Below are positions 34,895 to 43,610 of a stretch of DNA of 47,297 bases, in pieces. The translations under genes were made by a program, and so were the position numbers. Each line of letters starts with the position of its first letter. The stretch's first letter is position 1. Under the pieces are notes generated by a model, which was not told the origin of the DNA, did not search any database, and was given only the letters and a program-made list of their open reading frames with translations. The stretch covers positions 1 to 47,297 of the forward strand of contig DYIF01000018.1 in assembly GCA_020723765.1 (NCBI GenBank). Direction: 5' to 3'. This DNA is from Elusimicrobium minutum (GTDB taxonomy: Bacteria; Elusimicrobiota; Elusimicrobia; Elusimicrobiales; UBA9959).

Positions 34895-35523
34895 TTTTCC
34901 CCCGCGATTTTTTCGGCAAAGTATGCCGTTTTTTCTATCGAAAGCGTTATGTCTATCTGTTCCAAAAAAACGCTCTCGGGAACCTTTATGGTGATGGGAG
35001 CAAAGTTTACTATTCCTCTAATTCCGGCCTTTATCAGTATGTCGGCTATATCCTGAGCGGAATCGGCGGGAGTCGTTATTATCCCGACTTTTACTCTCTC
35101 TTTTTTTACAAAGTTATAAAGCTCGGAAACGTTTAATATTTTGGTCCCGGAGTATATTCTGTCAGATTTCTCCTGGTCGGAATCGAAAGCCGCGACTATT
35201 TCCAGATTGGGTTTCCTTTTAACAAAATAAGAGAGTATCGCTTTACCTAAATTCCCCACTCCAACCAGAACTATTTTGGTCCTTGAGTCGCATTTAAGAT
35301 GAGAACAAACCTCATCGAAAAAACTTTCGACGGGATAGCCCTTCTGAGGAGTTCCCTCTATTTTAAAATCCATAAGATCCTGTCTAACCTGAGCCGGGGT
35401 AACTCCCACAAAATCTGCAAGCTCGTGAGAAAAAACATAGTTCTGTCCCTCGGCTTTTTTATTTTTCACATACTCCAAGTATTTTAAGAGCCTTTCTATG
35501 GCCTTATTTTCGCTTTTCCTCAT
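34891..35523 (-). CDS. rex: Redox-sensing transcriptional repressor Rex
   Basis: A 210-residue repressor that binds DNA when NAD+ is high and lets go when NADH rises. The N-terminal winged helix contains FVGVTPAQVRQDLMDF, followed by the Rex-specific GTPQKGYPVESF (normally G-x-x-G-x-G-Y-x-V) and a Rossmann domain with VLVGVGNLGKAILSY (GxGxxG). The C-terminal domain-swap helix is present. In anaerobes Rex commonly controls hydrogenase, alcohol dehydrogenase and lactate dehydrogenase genes. Here it is inside the hydrogenase operon, so it probably regulates its own operon through the palindrome at 36007-36034. GAGGG lies 4 nt before the ATG. Confidence 0.95.
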   Translation of the reverse strand: MRKSENKAIERLLKYLEYVKNKKAEGQNYVFSHELADFVGVTPAQVRQDLMDFKIEGTPQKGYPVESFFDEVCSHLKCDSRTKIVLVGVGNLGKAILSYFVKRKPNLEIVAAFDSDQEKSDRIYSGTKILNVSELYNFVKKERVKVGIITTPADSAQDIADILIKAGIRGIVNFAPITIKVPESVFLEQIDITLSIEKTAYFAEKIAGEK

Positions 35524-35536
35524 AAGACCCTCAAAA

Positions 35537-35956
35537 TTACTTTTTTTTGGAACCGTCTACGTTTATATCTTCTTTTTTAAGAGAAAGAAGGGTTTCCACT
35601 TTGGATAAAAATTCTTTCGGCTTTATCGGTTTTTCTATAAACATATCGACAGGAAGATATTCTCCGTCTTTTTCGGAAAATTTTTGATTCGAGTGCTGAT
35701 TGACCGAAGTCAACATCATTACGGGGGTATATTTTACCGATTCGTCTTTTCTTATCTCGTAAACCGCATGAAAACCGTCGGTAAAATCGTCCATCATCAC
35801 ATCCATAACAATAAGAGCCGGTTTTATCTCCTTAACAAGTTTTACCCCGTCTTTTCCGTTGGTGGCGGTAAAAACCTGGTGTCCTTTTCCTTCCAGTATA
35901 ACCTCAAGCGTTTCAAGTATATCCTTATCGTCGTCTACGCAAACTATCTTTGCCAT
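35537..35956 (-). CDS. Single-domain response regulator, first gene of the hydrogenase operon
   Basis: A 139-residue receiver with Asp-Asp-Asp at 8-10, phosphoacceptor Asp52 (VMDVMMDDFTDGF) and Lys109 in FIEKPIKP. It has the same long loop after beta-4 (TSVNQHSNQKFSEKDGEYLPVDMF) as the other receiver in this operon, suggesting that the two are related. No output domain. AAGGAGGAG lies 4 nt before the ATG; promoter and operator lie directly upstream. Confidence 0.92.
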   Translation of the reverse strand: MAKIVCVDDDKDILETLEVILEGKGHQVFTATNGKDGVKLVKEIKPALIVMDVMMDDFTDGFHAVYEIRKDESVKYTPVMMLTSVNQHSNQKFSEKDGEYLPVDMFIEKPIKPKEFLSKVETLLSLKKEDINVDGSKKK

Positions 35957-36006
35957 AACTCCTCCTTTTTATGTTTTATTTCTAACTTTTGAAGAGACCT
36001 TTTTAT

Positions 36007-36034
36007 AATCATCGTTATTTATCTAACGATGATT
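36007..36034 (-). promoter_or_regulatory. Perfect 11-bp inverted repeat, candidate Rex operator
   Basis: AATCATCGTTA-N6-TAACGATGATT is perfectly symmetrical. Its core TCGTTA-N6-TAACGA differs by one symmetrical base (C for T) from TTGTTA-N6-TAACAA, the kind of site reported for Rex in clostridia. It starts about 2 nt after the expected transcription start, a place where a repressor would block elongation or open-complex escape. It could also fold as a 5' mRNA hairpin. Confidence 0.65.
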
Positions 36035-36042
36035 ACAATTTT

Positions 36043-36071
36043 ATTTTAGCAGAAAGTTAATTATTTGTCAA
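36043..36071 (-). promoter_or_regulatory. Sigma70-type promoter of the hydrogenase operon
   Basis: TTGACA (36066-36071, 6/6) and TAAAAT (36043-36048, 5/6) on the minus strand are separated by exactly 17 bp. The expected +1 is near 36036, giving a leader of about 80 nt before the receiver gene. It is the only strong promoter seen for the 11 genes down to hydF. Confidence 0.8.
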
Positions 36072-36140
36072 TACCTCTAATTAAATGGTTATTTATAGTA
36101 AGCGTTAAAATATGAAAAATAATTTTTGGAAAAAGAGCGA

Positions 36141-36202
36141 AAAAATAAAAACCTCCTTTCGCTTAAATTTGGATTTATTCCCCAAACCTAAAAGAAAGGA
36201 GG
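36141..36202 (-). terminator. Terminator after the PorV-like gene
   Basis: A perfect 9-bp stem (GAAAGGAGG/CCTCCTTTC, 36152-36160 with 36194-36202) encloses a 33-nt loop that itself has a small TTTGG/CCAAA pairing. On the minus strand it is followed by TTTTTATTTTTT. It lies 13 bp after the stop codon. Confidence 0.8.
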
Positions 36203-36215
36203 CTAAAAAATATAG

Positions 36216-37136
36216 CTAAAAAGCGAAGCTCAACCCTATTCTATGACCTTCTCCCATATCGCCGTAGGGCATAAAAGCGTAATCTATAGAAATCTTTGAA
36301 AACTCAAAACCCACGCCGAAGTTAACCCCGGAAAACCCGCTTACATCGGAATTTAAACCGTTATACCCGGCCCTTAAAACCAGATTCATCTCCGAAAATT
36401 TCTTTCTGTAAGCCGTACCTAAAGAAAAATAGAAATCGGAATCGTTAGGCAAAACCATATCAATCGAAGTTATTAGATTTGAAAAAGGAATATAAGAAAA
36501 ACCGGTTTTAAAAGTAAGCGGCAGTTTTTCTTTTTCGGAGTCGAATTTTATTTTTGTTCCAATGTTTTGTATAACAAAACCCGCTCTGAATTTTTTATTT
36601 ATAACCGGCGTCAAAAATCCTATGTCTGAAGCGAAAGCCGTAGCCGAATCTTTTATCTTAAGATTTACGTACTTGACCGAAAACCCTATCCCTCCTCCGT
36701 TTAACAAAGAATATTTGCTTTTTATTTTTAAAGAATAGCCCAAAGAAAAAGCGAGGTCTTTAGGCGAGTAAGATCCGATTTTAGTACCTGAAAGATCGGT
36801 TTCGTTTATGGAGCCGTAAGAAAAATACTGCAAACCCAAGCCGAGAGCTTTTCCCTCTTTTATTTTTTGAGAATAATAAAGAGTGTCGTAAGAAGTTGAT
36901 TCTATATAAGACATATGATTAAAAGATATTTTTCTCCCTTCAGCAAATACGACTCCTCCGGGGTTATAATAAAGAGAATCCGGACCCTCGGTTATCGTAG
37001 AATACGCTTCACCCATACCGGAAGCTTTCGCTCCCGAGCCCAATCTTAAAAAAGATGCGGAAGAACCCCCGTCTGTTCCCGCATATGAATAAGAAGCCGC
37101 CATCAATAAAGATAAAACTATACTTAATTTTTTCAT
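36216..37136 (-). CDS. PorV/UPF0164-family outer membrane beta-barrel protein
   Basis: A 306-residue protein with a signal peptide (MKKLSIVLSLLMAASYSYA). It has the family start SSASFLRLGSGAKASGMGEAYSTITEGPDSLYYNPGGV (about residues 25-62). The remainder is amphipathic beta strands typical of a FadL/PorV-like barrel and ends in Phe (IGLSFAF), as outer membrane proteins usually do. In Bacteroidota, PorV carries type IX secretion cargo; in other phyla the role is unclear. The ATG at 37136 is chosen because AAGGAG lies 5 nt upstream; a GTG two codons earlier would place the Shine-Dalgarno sequence inside the gene. It follows the FN3/FlgD surface-protein gene by 9 bp, which suggests a link in export or anchoring. 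Confidence 0.87.
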   Translation of the reverse strand: MKKLSIVLSLLMAASYSYAGTDGGSSASFLRLGSGAKASGMGEAYSTITEGPDSLYYNPGGVVFAEGRKISFNHMSYIESTSYDTLYYSQKIKEGKALGLGLQYFSYGSINETDLSGTKIGSYSPKDLAFSLGYSLKIKSKYSLLNGGGIGFSVKYVNLKIKDSATAFASDIGFLTPVINKKFRAGFVIQNIGTKIKFDSEKEKLPLTFKTGFSYIPFSNLITSIDMVLPNDSDFYFSLGTAYRKKFSEMNLVLRAGYNGLNSDVSGFSGVNFGVGFEFSKISIDYAFMPYGDMGEGHRIGLSFAF

Positions 37137-37145
37137 AAACACTCC

Positions 37146-38990
37146 TTATCTCTGAACGCCTATTTTAATGGTTTTATTGGAAGAACCTTTGGTTATTAAA
37201 GCGAAATAAACGCCGCTTGCCGCATCTTCTCCGTTTTCGTTTTTACCGTCCCACACGGCCATACCGGAAGAATCGGTCTTAAGTTTTCTAACTTTAACTC
37301 CAGAGACATTGTATATCGTAATATCCGCATCTGCCGGAAGATTTGAAAAAGTCATATTGGAATAAGCAAGACCTTTAGACGGTCTTAAAGGATTGGGCGC
37401 GACTTTGGGCTCGGATATGGTCGAAGAAGGAGTAAGAGAAAGTATAGAGAAAACCGAGAAGTGATTTGTATAAGCCCTAACCTTCCTATTAGTTTTATCA
37501 ACGTATGATTTTAGTGGTATCCATAAACCGGCATTATCATATCTTCCTATTACTAAATTATCTTCATTTATAGAGCTTAAAGAAGAATAATCAACGGTTA
37601 TTTCAACTGGCTTATTTGGTTGAACGCCTCCCGTATTTATTTCAAGGTAAATTGAAGTAGGAGTAATATTTCCCATAAGAGAATCATTTGAAGACGGTAT
37701 TGTATCCGGTCTTTTAACCGTTATATTAACATTGCTATAAAAAGCATCTGACGGAATATTAACCTTAACCTCTCCGCCGCCGTCGTCAAAAATAAGACTG
37801 CCGCCGCCGGAGCCTATTTCTTGGACCGTTTCTTTAGTTTCAAGTGTTTTGGTAGATTTAAGAACTTCGGTAGTTGAAGTATTTGAATGGTTTATAGCGG
37901 ATATATAGAAGTTGTAATCGGTATTTCCTTTAAGTCCCGTAATAGTTCCGTTAACTGTCCCGGCGTTACCTATAAAAAACGCAGAACCGCTATCACTTGT
38001 CGATTCGTACCTTATCTTGTACAATGTGCCATTCGGGTTACCATTGGCATTCCAGGTAAAAGAAACCGAACTGGAATAAACACCGATAAAGTCAAAATTG
38101 GTAGCAATTGTCGCAAGAGTCACAGTATAACCAATTAGTTGCATCTCAGTTTCGTCTACATTTTTGGCTTTCACAAAAGCATAATAGGTAGTGTTTGGAG
38201 AAAAACTTCCTATACCGCCACTACCAAAAATCGCATACTTATTTACCGTACTTGAAGAATACAAAAATTCATTACGATCCTCAGTATCATAAGTCGAAAC
38301 TATGTAAGATACTTCACCGTTAATAGTATCATCCCACGAAACCTTAAACGAATCGGTTGACACATTAGAAAATGCCGCATTAGAAAAACCGGTAAACGCC
38401 ACTTTTGTCTTAAACTCTTGCGAGTTAACATAAATACTGTCGGCAGCATTGCCTATCGATTTTATTTTTATGAAGTATGTCGTGTTTGGCTCAAGATTGG
38501 AGTAATTTAAATTTAAAGATGTCCCCGTAGACGAATAAACCTGAGAAGAATCATAAGACCTAATAATCAATGCATTATAATTAGTGTTAGCAGGATTACC
38601 ATTGCTTGACCATGTCGCTTGTATAGTCATGGTAGTCACATTAATTAGGTTTATAGAAGTTGCGATATTAGGATCTGTCGAACGTTCACCTAAAGGTTCA
38701 TATCCTGTTTCCTCATTATCAAAATATGCTTTCACTCTAAAATGGTAAGTGGTATTTGGTAAAAGAGTCCCCACACCGCCGTTACCAAAAATAGCATACT
38801 TATTTATTGTCGAAGATGTTATTATAATTGACGGTATATTAAAAGATGAAACGCTTGACACTTCTATGCTATACTGTTTCGCCCCCGAAGGATGATCAAA
38901 TGAAATCTTGATTGAATCATTGGATACGTCCGAAAATGTTTTATTACTAACATCACTTAGAGTAATAAGCGTCTTAGTTGAAACAAAAGA
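37146..38990 (-). pseudogene. Fibronectin-III / FlgD-like surface protein, 5' end removed at an insertion sequence
   Basis: About 614 codons of the original gene remain. Four FN3-like repeats come first; the first and third share the block SSTINKYAIFGNGGVGTLLPNTTYHFRVKA / SSTVNKYAIFGSGGIGSFSPNTTYYAFVKA. A Gly-rich linker and a ZU5-like domain follow (GGGEVKVNIPSDAFYSNVNITVKRP...VEITVDYSSL). The C-terminal FlgD-type Ig domain is VAPNPLRPSKGLAYSNMTFSNL...VWDGKNENGEDAASGVYFALI. The C-terminus resembles type IX-style sorting domains. The frame enters the IS at 38990, so any translation product would begin with about 24 IS-encoded residues and would have no signal peptide. The missing 5' part is not found on the far side of the IS. 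Confidence 0.8.
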
Positions 38991-40072
38991 TGTATAACTA
39001 ATCTTCTTCCAATACAAGTATAATATACGTAAGGAGGAAGAAATGTCAAACGCTGAAAACAAACTAATTCAACAAAGGCTCAGCGCTCTTGAGCTGGCCA
39101 AAATATTAGGGAATGTGTCTGAGGCATGCCGCAGACGCGGGATAAACCGCTCCCAGTTTTACGAATACAAGAGACGATTTCAGACCCACGGTCTGGAAGG
39201 CCTCAAAGACTTGCCGCCTATACATAAGACGCACCCCCAAACAACGCCGCCAGAAACGGTAGAGAAGATATTAAAGTTCAGTCTGGATAATCCCACATGG
39301 GGATGCGTGAGACTGTCCAATGAACTTAAACTGCGCGGCATAAGCGTGTCCAGTCCCACGATACAGAATATTCTTATAAAGAACGGGATGGCCAGCCGCT
39401 ACGACCGGCTTTTGAAGCTTGAAGAAAAGCATCTTAAGGAAAAACTGCCCCTTACCCCCGAACAGATAAAGGCCATAGAGAAGGCAAATCCCTGCTTTCG
39501 CGAACGTCATATAGAGAGCCGTCGACCTGGTGAATTACTTGGACAGGATACTTTTTACGTGGGGTCGCTTAAAGGAGTCGGGAAAGTGTATTTGCAGTCG
39601 GTAGTGGATACATATGGAAGTTACGCTTTCGCTTACCTGCATACAGGCAAACAGCCAGAACATAGCGTTGCCGTGCTTCATAATGAAGTATTACCGCAAT
39701 ATAAGAAATGGGGTATTCCGGTTAAGAGCATACTGACCGACAACGGCCGAGAATATTGCGGGACTGAAAATCACCCGTATGAGCTTTACCTTGAGCTTAG
39801 CGATATAAAACATAGAAGGACTAAAGTTAAAAGTCCGAAGACGAATGGATTTACCGAGCGTTTCAACAGGACAGTTCTTGACGAATTCTTCCGTGTGGTA
39901 TTAAGGAAGAAACTGTATGTCAAATTAGAAGAATTACAGGCTGATCTGGATAAGTGGCTTAAATACTATAATTATGAGAGGTCGCATCAAGGATACCGTA
40001 ATATGGGAAAGAGGCCTTTTGATACAGTGAAGAAATTTGTTAAAATTGTAAGGAAAGAAGGTTAGTTTTACA
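38991..40072 (+). mobile_element. IS481-type insertion sequence, about 1.08 kb
   Basis: The ends carry imperfect inverted repeats of about 20 bp: left TGTATAACTAATCTTCTTCC and right (complement) TGTAAAACTAACCTTCTTTC, both starting TGT as expected for the family. One intact transposase gene fills the element. A possible 5-bp target duplication (AAAAG) is seen only if the ends are moved out by 1 and 3 bp, so it is doubtful. Confidence 0.8.
39043..40065 (+). CDS. IS481-family DDE transposase
   Basis: An intact 340-residue transposase. An N-terminal helix-turn-helix (LAKILGNVSEACRRRGINRSQFYEYKRRF) and a second DNA-binding region are followed by the rve integrase core. The acidic residues are visible as Asp in LLGQDTFYVG, Asp in SILTDNGREYC and Glu in KTNGFTERFNRTVLDEFF. 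The C-terminal segment is WLKYYNYERSHQGYRNMGKRPFD. AAGGAGGAAG lies a few bases before the ATG. Codon choice is clearly more GC-rich than in its neighbours, which supports recent arrival. Confidence 0.93.
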   Translation: MSNAENKLIQQRLSALELAKILGNVSEACRRRGINRSQFYEYKRRFQTHGLEGLKDLPPIHKTHPQTTPPETVEKILKFSLDNPTWGCVRLSNELKLRGISVSSPTIQNILIKNGMASRYDRLLKLEEKHLKEKLPLTPEQIKAIEKANPCFRERHIESRRPGELLGQDTFYVGSLKGVGKVYLQSVVDTYGSYAFAYLHTGKQPEHSVAVLHNEVLPQYKKWGIPVKSILTDNGREYCGTENHPYELYLELSDIKHRRTKVKSPKTNGFTERFNRTVLDEFFRVVLRKKLYVKLEELQADLDKWLKYYNYERSHQGYRNMGKRPFDTVKKFVKIVRKEG

Positions 40073-40121
40073 CTAAAAAGTATATGCTAGTTTTTATAAT
40101 ATGTGCAACATACTTTTAGGT
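40071..40121 (-). terminator. Possible terminator of the restriction-modification operon
   Basis: An imperfect inverted repeat (CACTAAAAAGTAT-ATGC / GCAAC-ATACTTTTAGGTG) about 26 bp after the res stop codon. On the minus strand the second arm ends ACTTTTTAG, a short T-run. It touches the IS right end, so it may belong to a mobile-element end instead. Confidence 0.4.
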
Positions 40122-40146
40122 GATGTAGATTATTTTTGTTTGTTAA

Positions 40147-43098
40147 TTAGTGTTGTAGTTGTTTATTAGTATCTTTTAAAAGTTCATTGAAAGTTGAAAA
40201 GGTATCAAACCAATAGCTTTTATAATTTTCAGGAACTTTTGCGACATCATCTGCTCTCATGAGAAGTTTGACATTTAATGTAAATTCTTTATGTTTAAAT
40301 ATTTTAGTATGTTTCTGTCCGTTTTTTTCTTCTTCGAATATATTTGAGTATCCATTAATTTTTCGGCTAGCATCAGAATGTTCTGTTCCTTTTGGATCGA
40401 TAAATAAAATAGTGTAATTATTCCCATTCTTTAACCAAAAAATAAAATCTGGTTTAAACTTCTCTATCCTATTGGTTTTGGGTTGGTAGTATGGAATATA
40501 CACTTCATCAAGTGTTTCATCAATTTTTGAAAAAAACCACCAGTCAAATTGTTTAAATATATTGTTTTCATTTCTTAAATATTCATCAAGATCTATTAGG
40601 AATTTAGCTTCGCTTTTTGTTTTAATAATGTGCATAAAATATTGTTCTTTTTCATTTTCACTTATCAATACGGGAAGATAATAGTGGTTAAGCAAAACTT
40701 TAATTTTTATTTCCTTAGTTTCATATGTAACAGTTTCTTCATTAATATAATTTTGAGTAATATTTTGAATTTCACTTACATACTCAGTTGCTTTTTGGGG
40801 TTCCTTCTTAATTTTTTCAGTTATTTCTTTAATTTTTTTGTCCTTTTCCTTGAAGTTTAACACTTTTTTAATTTTTTCTTCAATTGTTTTACGCTGGATT
40901 TTTGTTAATTTAATTTGTTTGAAATGAATAATTTCACTTTCAAGCTCTTTGAAATCTTTAAATTCCTTTAAATGGTTAGAAAGATGATTGATTATATTCC
41001 TGATTAAAATATCTGGTCTATTAATTGTGTTAGAAGTGTTTTCTTTGTAATAGTCTTGCTCTCGTTCGAAACTTTCTTTTAAAGCTTTTAATAATTTAGG
41101 TTCACAATCATACTTCATAATGGCAATCTTCTCGCCAATATAGTCGAAATATTTTTTTGTCAGTTCTATATCATCTCTGGAGATTTCAAATTTTATGGAT
41201 TTTTCATCAGCTAAAATTTTTTCACTATCTTTATAGGTAGGAATTAGCAAAAGTTTATCTTTTGCTTCGGGATTTATCTCAAACAAATCACCAATAAGCT
41301 CTTCTTGTTTTTCTTGTTTCAATGTTTCAATAACTTCTTTTAGATTTTCTGACTTTGTGCCATAGACAAAAAGTGTTTCTAATGGTTGAATATGATTTTT
41401 TATGTCATCAAATTCTCGTTGCGTTATCTCATTATTGTTTAGTAAAAACTGCAGCCTTTTTCTTTTATTGGCAAGCGGTTTAATCCTAACCCCGCGCCCT
41501 ATTGATTGTAAAACAAATTTGCGAGCATCTGTTCCTTTTCCGATGTTGATGTATAAAATAATATTTGGTCTATTGCTATCCCAACCTTCATAAAACGAAC
41601 GAGATCCCATCAAAATATTAATATCAGAATTGTTACTATTCAGATTCTTGAAGAAACTTTCATTATTAAATTTTTCATTTATTTCATATCCGGAGAGTTT
41701 GTTTTTAATCCATTCTGAAATATCTCCGATTTTTAAGAGGCCAAAAGGCCTTTCACTCGTTTTAAGTTTTAATGCAATTTCTTGCTTGTTTCCTGGTATT
41801 TTTATTGTTTCTATAATCCCTGCATTACTTGCATTGAAAACATTTTTGAGTATATCTGTGTAACTTATATTTTGAATTACATTTACATCAAAATCAATTT
41901 TTTCGTTCTCAAATTCAAAAGTACCTTTTAGATCATTCAATAAATCCTGTTTGGCTTGATGTAATAAATCTTTATCTGCTTCTCCCTTCGCAATTTTTTC
42001 CAGTTCTTTAAAAAATAAATACAGGTCAGAGTCTTCGGTATTTACAGAATTAACAAGTGTAAGGATCAATGGATTGTGGTAATAGTTATCTATTTCTGCT
42101 TTTTGCTTTTTAATATAAGTTTTTAAAACTAGTGTTTTAAGAATAATTTTTTGTTTTTCCTGCTCGTTAAAATCATCTTTTTTACCTAATTGTGATATAT
42201 TGGATTGAGAGATATAAATATGCTTTCCGTAGCCCTTCAATATAAACTGTTCAAGATTGAAGTTAAATGCACAAGTGGCAAAATCAATTGGATCTGTAAA
42301 TGTAGCTGAAAAATTAAAAAGAAAACCATTGCGAGATAAAATAGAATAATAGTGCTGTCTTTTACTGTCTTCCCTATCACCTTTATGAGCTTCATCTAAC
42401 AGTATATACCATTTGCCATTATTGTCATAATTCTTGAAATTTACTGTTTTGTCTTTTTGTTCATCAGAAATTAAATCACTACGATAATAGAATACTCTTA
42501 TTGTATTAGCAAAAGAAAGACGGTTATCCCTTTTTATCTTTTCGTAATCTTTTAGGCTGTTAAGCTCTATCGATACAGAAGAATTGTTTCTATTAAACTC
42601 TTCAACATGATTTTTAAATTGTTCAAGTAAATCGTCCCTATATGTGAGAAATAAAATTTCATTATCATCTATTTGTTTGTTTTGAATAAGTTTAGAAATG
42701 ATTTCAATAAGTTTTACAATAACTAGAGTTTTACCACTACCTGTGGCCATCCAGAAACTCATTCGGTTGATGAAGCTAGAAAATGCGATTTTGTTGTTTA
42801 CTTGAGAGTAATCTTTGTCAAAATCTCTATATATTTCACGTATTTTATTGGTATTTAATTTGAGATCAAGATCTTCATTAAAGCCATTGTTTTTGTATAG
42901 ATCAAAAAATTTTTGTTTATCAGCTTTAAAATCAGCATAAAATTTATGCAAGGCTTTTAATGCATTTTTCAATCCTTGTTGTTGATAATCAAAAAGATTT
43001 TTTTTGTTTGAAAACTTTACAAAATCAAAATCCAACCACTCTTGCGGTAAGTTTTCAAATTGAATGGAATTGGCAATGTTTTGTAAGTATAGATTCAT
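40147..43098 (-). CDS. res: Type III restriction endonuclease Res subunit
   Basis: ATP-dependent restriction subunit of 983 residues. The superfamily 2 helicase motifs are ATGSGKT (118-124), LLDEAHKGD (DEAH, about 233), FNFSATFTD and, later, QSIGRGVRIKP. The C-terminal nuclease is a PD-(D/E)XK fold, KPDFIFWLKNGNNYTILFIDPKGTEHSD (about residues 890-917). Type III enzymes cut 25-27 bp from their site when two sites are in opposite orientation and one strand is unmethylated at each. The ATG overlaps the PIN gene by 4 nt. The assignment is secure from motifs and from the mod gene in the same operon. Confidence 0.93.
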   Translation of the reverse strand: MNLYLQNIANSIQFENLPQEWLDFDFVKFSNKKNLFDYQQQGLKNALKALHKFYADFKADKQKFFDLYKNNGFNEDLDLKLNTNKIREIYRDFDKDYSQVNNKIAFSSFINRMSFWMATGSGKTLVIVKLIEIISKLIQNKQIDDNEILFLTYRDDLLEQFKNHVEEFNRNNSSVSIELNSLKDYEKIKRDNRLSFANTIRVFYYRSDLISDEQKDKTVNFKNYDNNGKWYILLDEAHKGDREDSKRQHYYSILSRNGFLFNFSATFTDPIDFATCAFNFNLEQFILKGYGKHIYISQSNISQLGKKDDFNEQEKQKIILKTLVLKTYIKKQKAEIDNYYHNPLILTLVNSVNTEDSDLYLFFKELEKIAKGEADKDLLHQAKQDLLNDLKGTFEFENEKIDFDVNVIQNISYTDILKNVFNASNAGIIETIKIPGNKQEIALKLKTSERPFGLLKIGDISEWIKNKLSGYEINEKFNNESFFKNLNSNNSDINILMGSRSFYEGWDSNRPNIILYINIGKGTDARKFVLQSIGRGVRIKPLANKRKRLQFLLNNNEITQREFDDIKNHIQPLETLFVYGTKSENLKEVIETLKQEKQEELIGDLFEINPEAKDKLLLIPTYKDSEKILADEKSIKFEISRDDIELTKKYFDYIGEKIAIMKYDCEPKLLKALKESFEREQDYYKENTSNTINRPDILIRNIINHLSNHLKEFKDFKELESEIIHFKQIKLTKIQRKTIEEKIKKVLNFKEKDKKIKEITEKIKKEPQKATEYVSEIQNITQNYINEETVTYETKEIKIKVLLNHYYLPVLISENEKEQYFMHIIKTKSEAKFLIDLDEYLRNENNIFKQFDWWFFSKIDETLDEVYIPYYQPKTNRIEKFKPDFIFWLKNGNNYTILFIDPKGTEHSDASRKINGYSNIFEEEKNGQKHTKIFKHKEFTLNVKLLMRADDVAKVPENYKSYWFDTFSTFNELLKDTNKQLQH

Positions 43099-43610
43099 AA
43101 TCTAAAATTTAACACCTTTAACATATCTAAAGTATGAATAAACTTCACTTTACAGTGATTACATACATCCGGAATGTAAATTTTTCTTTTTGAATTTGGA
43201 TTTGATTTCTCTTCTGTTACTACAACTAAATTTTTATACTTTGCAAAAGCTATAACCCAAGCATCCGTATTTTTCTCTTCAAGAAATTCTTTAATTGCTT
43301 CTTCTTTATAATTTGCCTTATTATTCTCTACATATTTAACTATATCTGCGTAATGTTTTATAACATCATTATTTTTTGTAGGATAAAAATATTGTTCAAA
43401 ATCTTGTTCTGCCCATTTTCTTAGTGGATCGTTCTTATCGCCTTCTTTAATTTCGTCATATACTTTATCAATAGAGCAGATTATTCCACTACTTGCTTTT
43501 TCTAATAAAAAATCCCAAAATTTTGTACCAAAATCAAATGAATAGTAAGTTCTTGCCGGAGTAATAAAAACATTTGCATCTAATATATACTTTAATTTTA
43601 AAGTGTTCAT
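43095..43610 (-). CDS. PIN-domain protein, DUF4411-like
   Basis: A 171-residue PIN-like protein. The acidic residues expected of a PIN nuclease are visible: Asp11 in YILDANVFI, Glu53 in YDEIKEG and Asp116 in NTDAWVIAFAKYKNLVVVTEE. DUF4411 proteins are PIN-fold ribonuclease candidates that have been noted next to ImmA/COG2856 genes as toxin-antitoxin-like pairs. Here it overlaps that gene by 4 nt upstream and res by 4 nt downstream. A small Cys/His cluster (VCNHCKVKFIH) near the C-terminus might bind metal. RNase activity is inferred from the fold. Confidence 0.82.
   Translation of the reverse strand: MNTLKLKYILDANVFITPARTYYSFDFGTKFWDFLLEKASSGIICSIDKVYDEIKEGDKNDPLRKWAEQDFEQYFYPTKNNDVIKHYADIVKYVENNKANYKEEAIKEFLEEKNTDAWVIAFAKYKNLVVVTEEKSNPNSKRKIYIPDVCNHCKVKFIHTLDMLKVLNFRL

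Noticed and set aside
38221-38810. Repeated blocks in the FN3 gene, considered as a direct-repeat array or CRISPR
   Set aside because: The repeats are in frame, about 540 bp apart, and encode the same FN3 strands; there is no spacer structure. No CRISPR array is seen anywhere in the window.
38985-40080. AAAAG target-site duplication around the IS
   Set aside because: It requires uneven shifts of the two ends and lies in A-rich flanks, so it could be chance.
40071-40121. Inverted repeat next to the IS, considered as a second, overlapping mobile-element end
   Set aside because: No second copy or target duplication is visible in the window; kept only as a low-confidence terminator.
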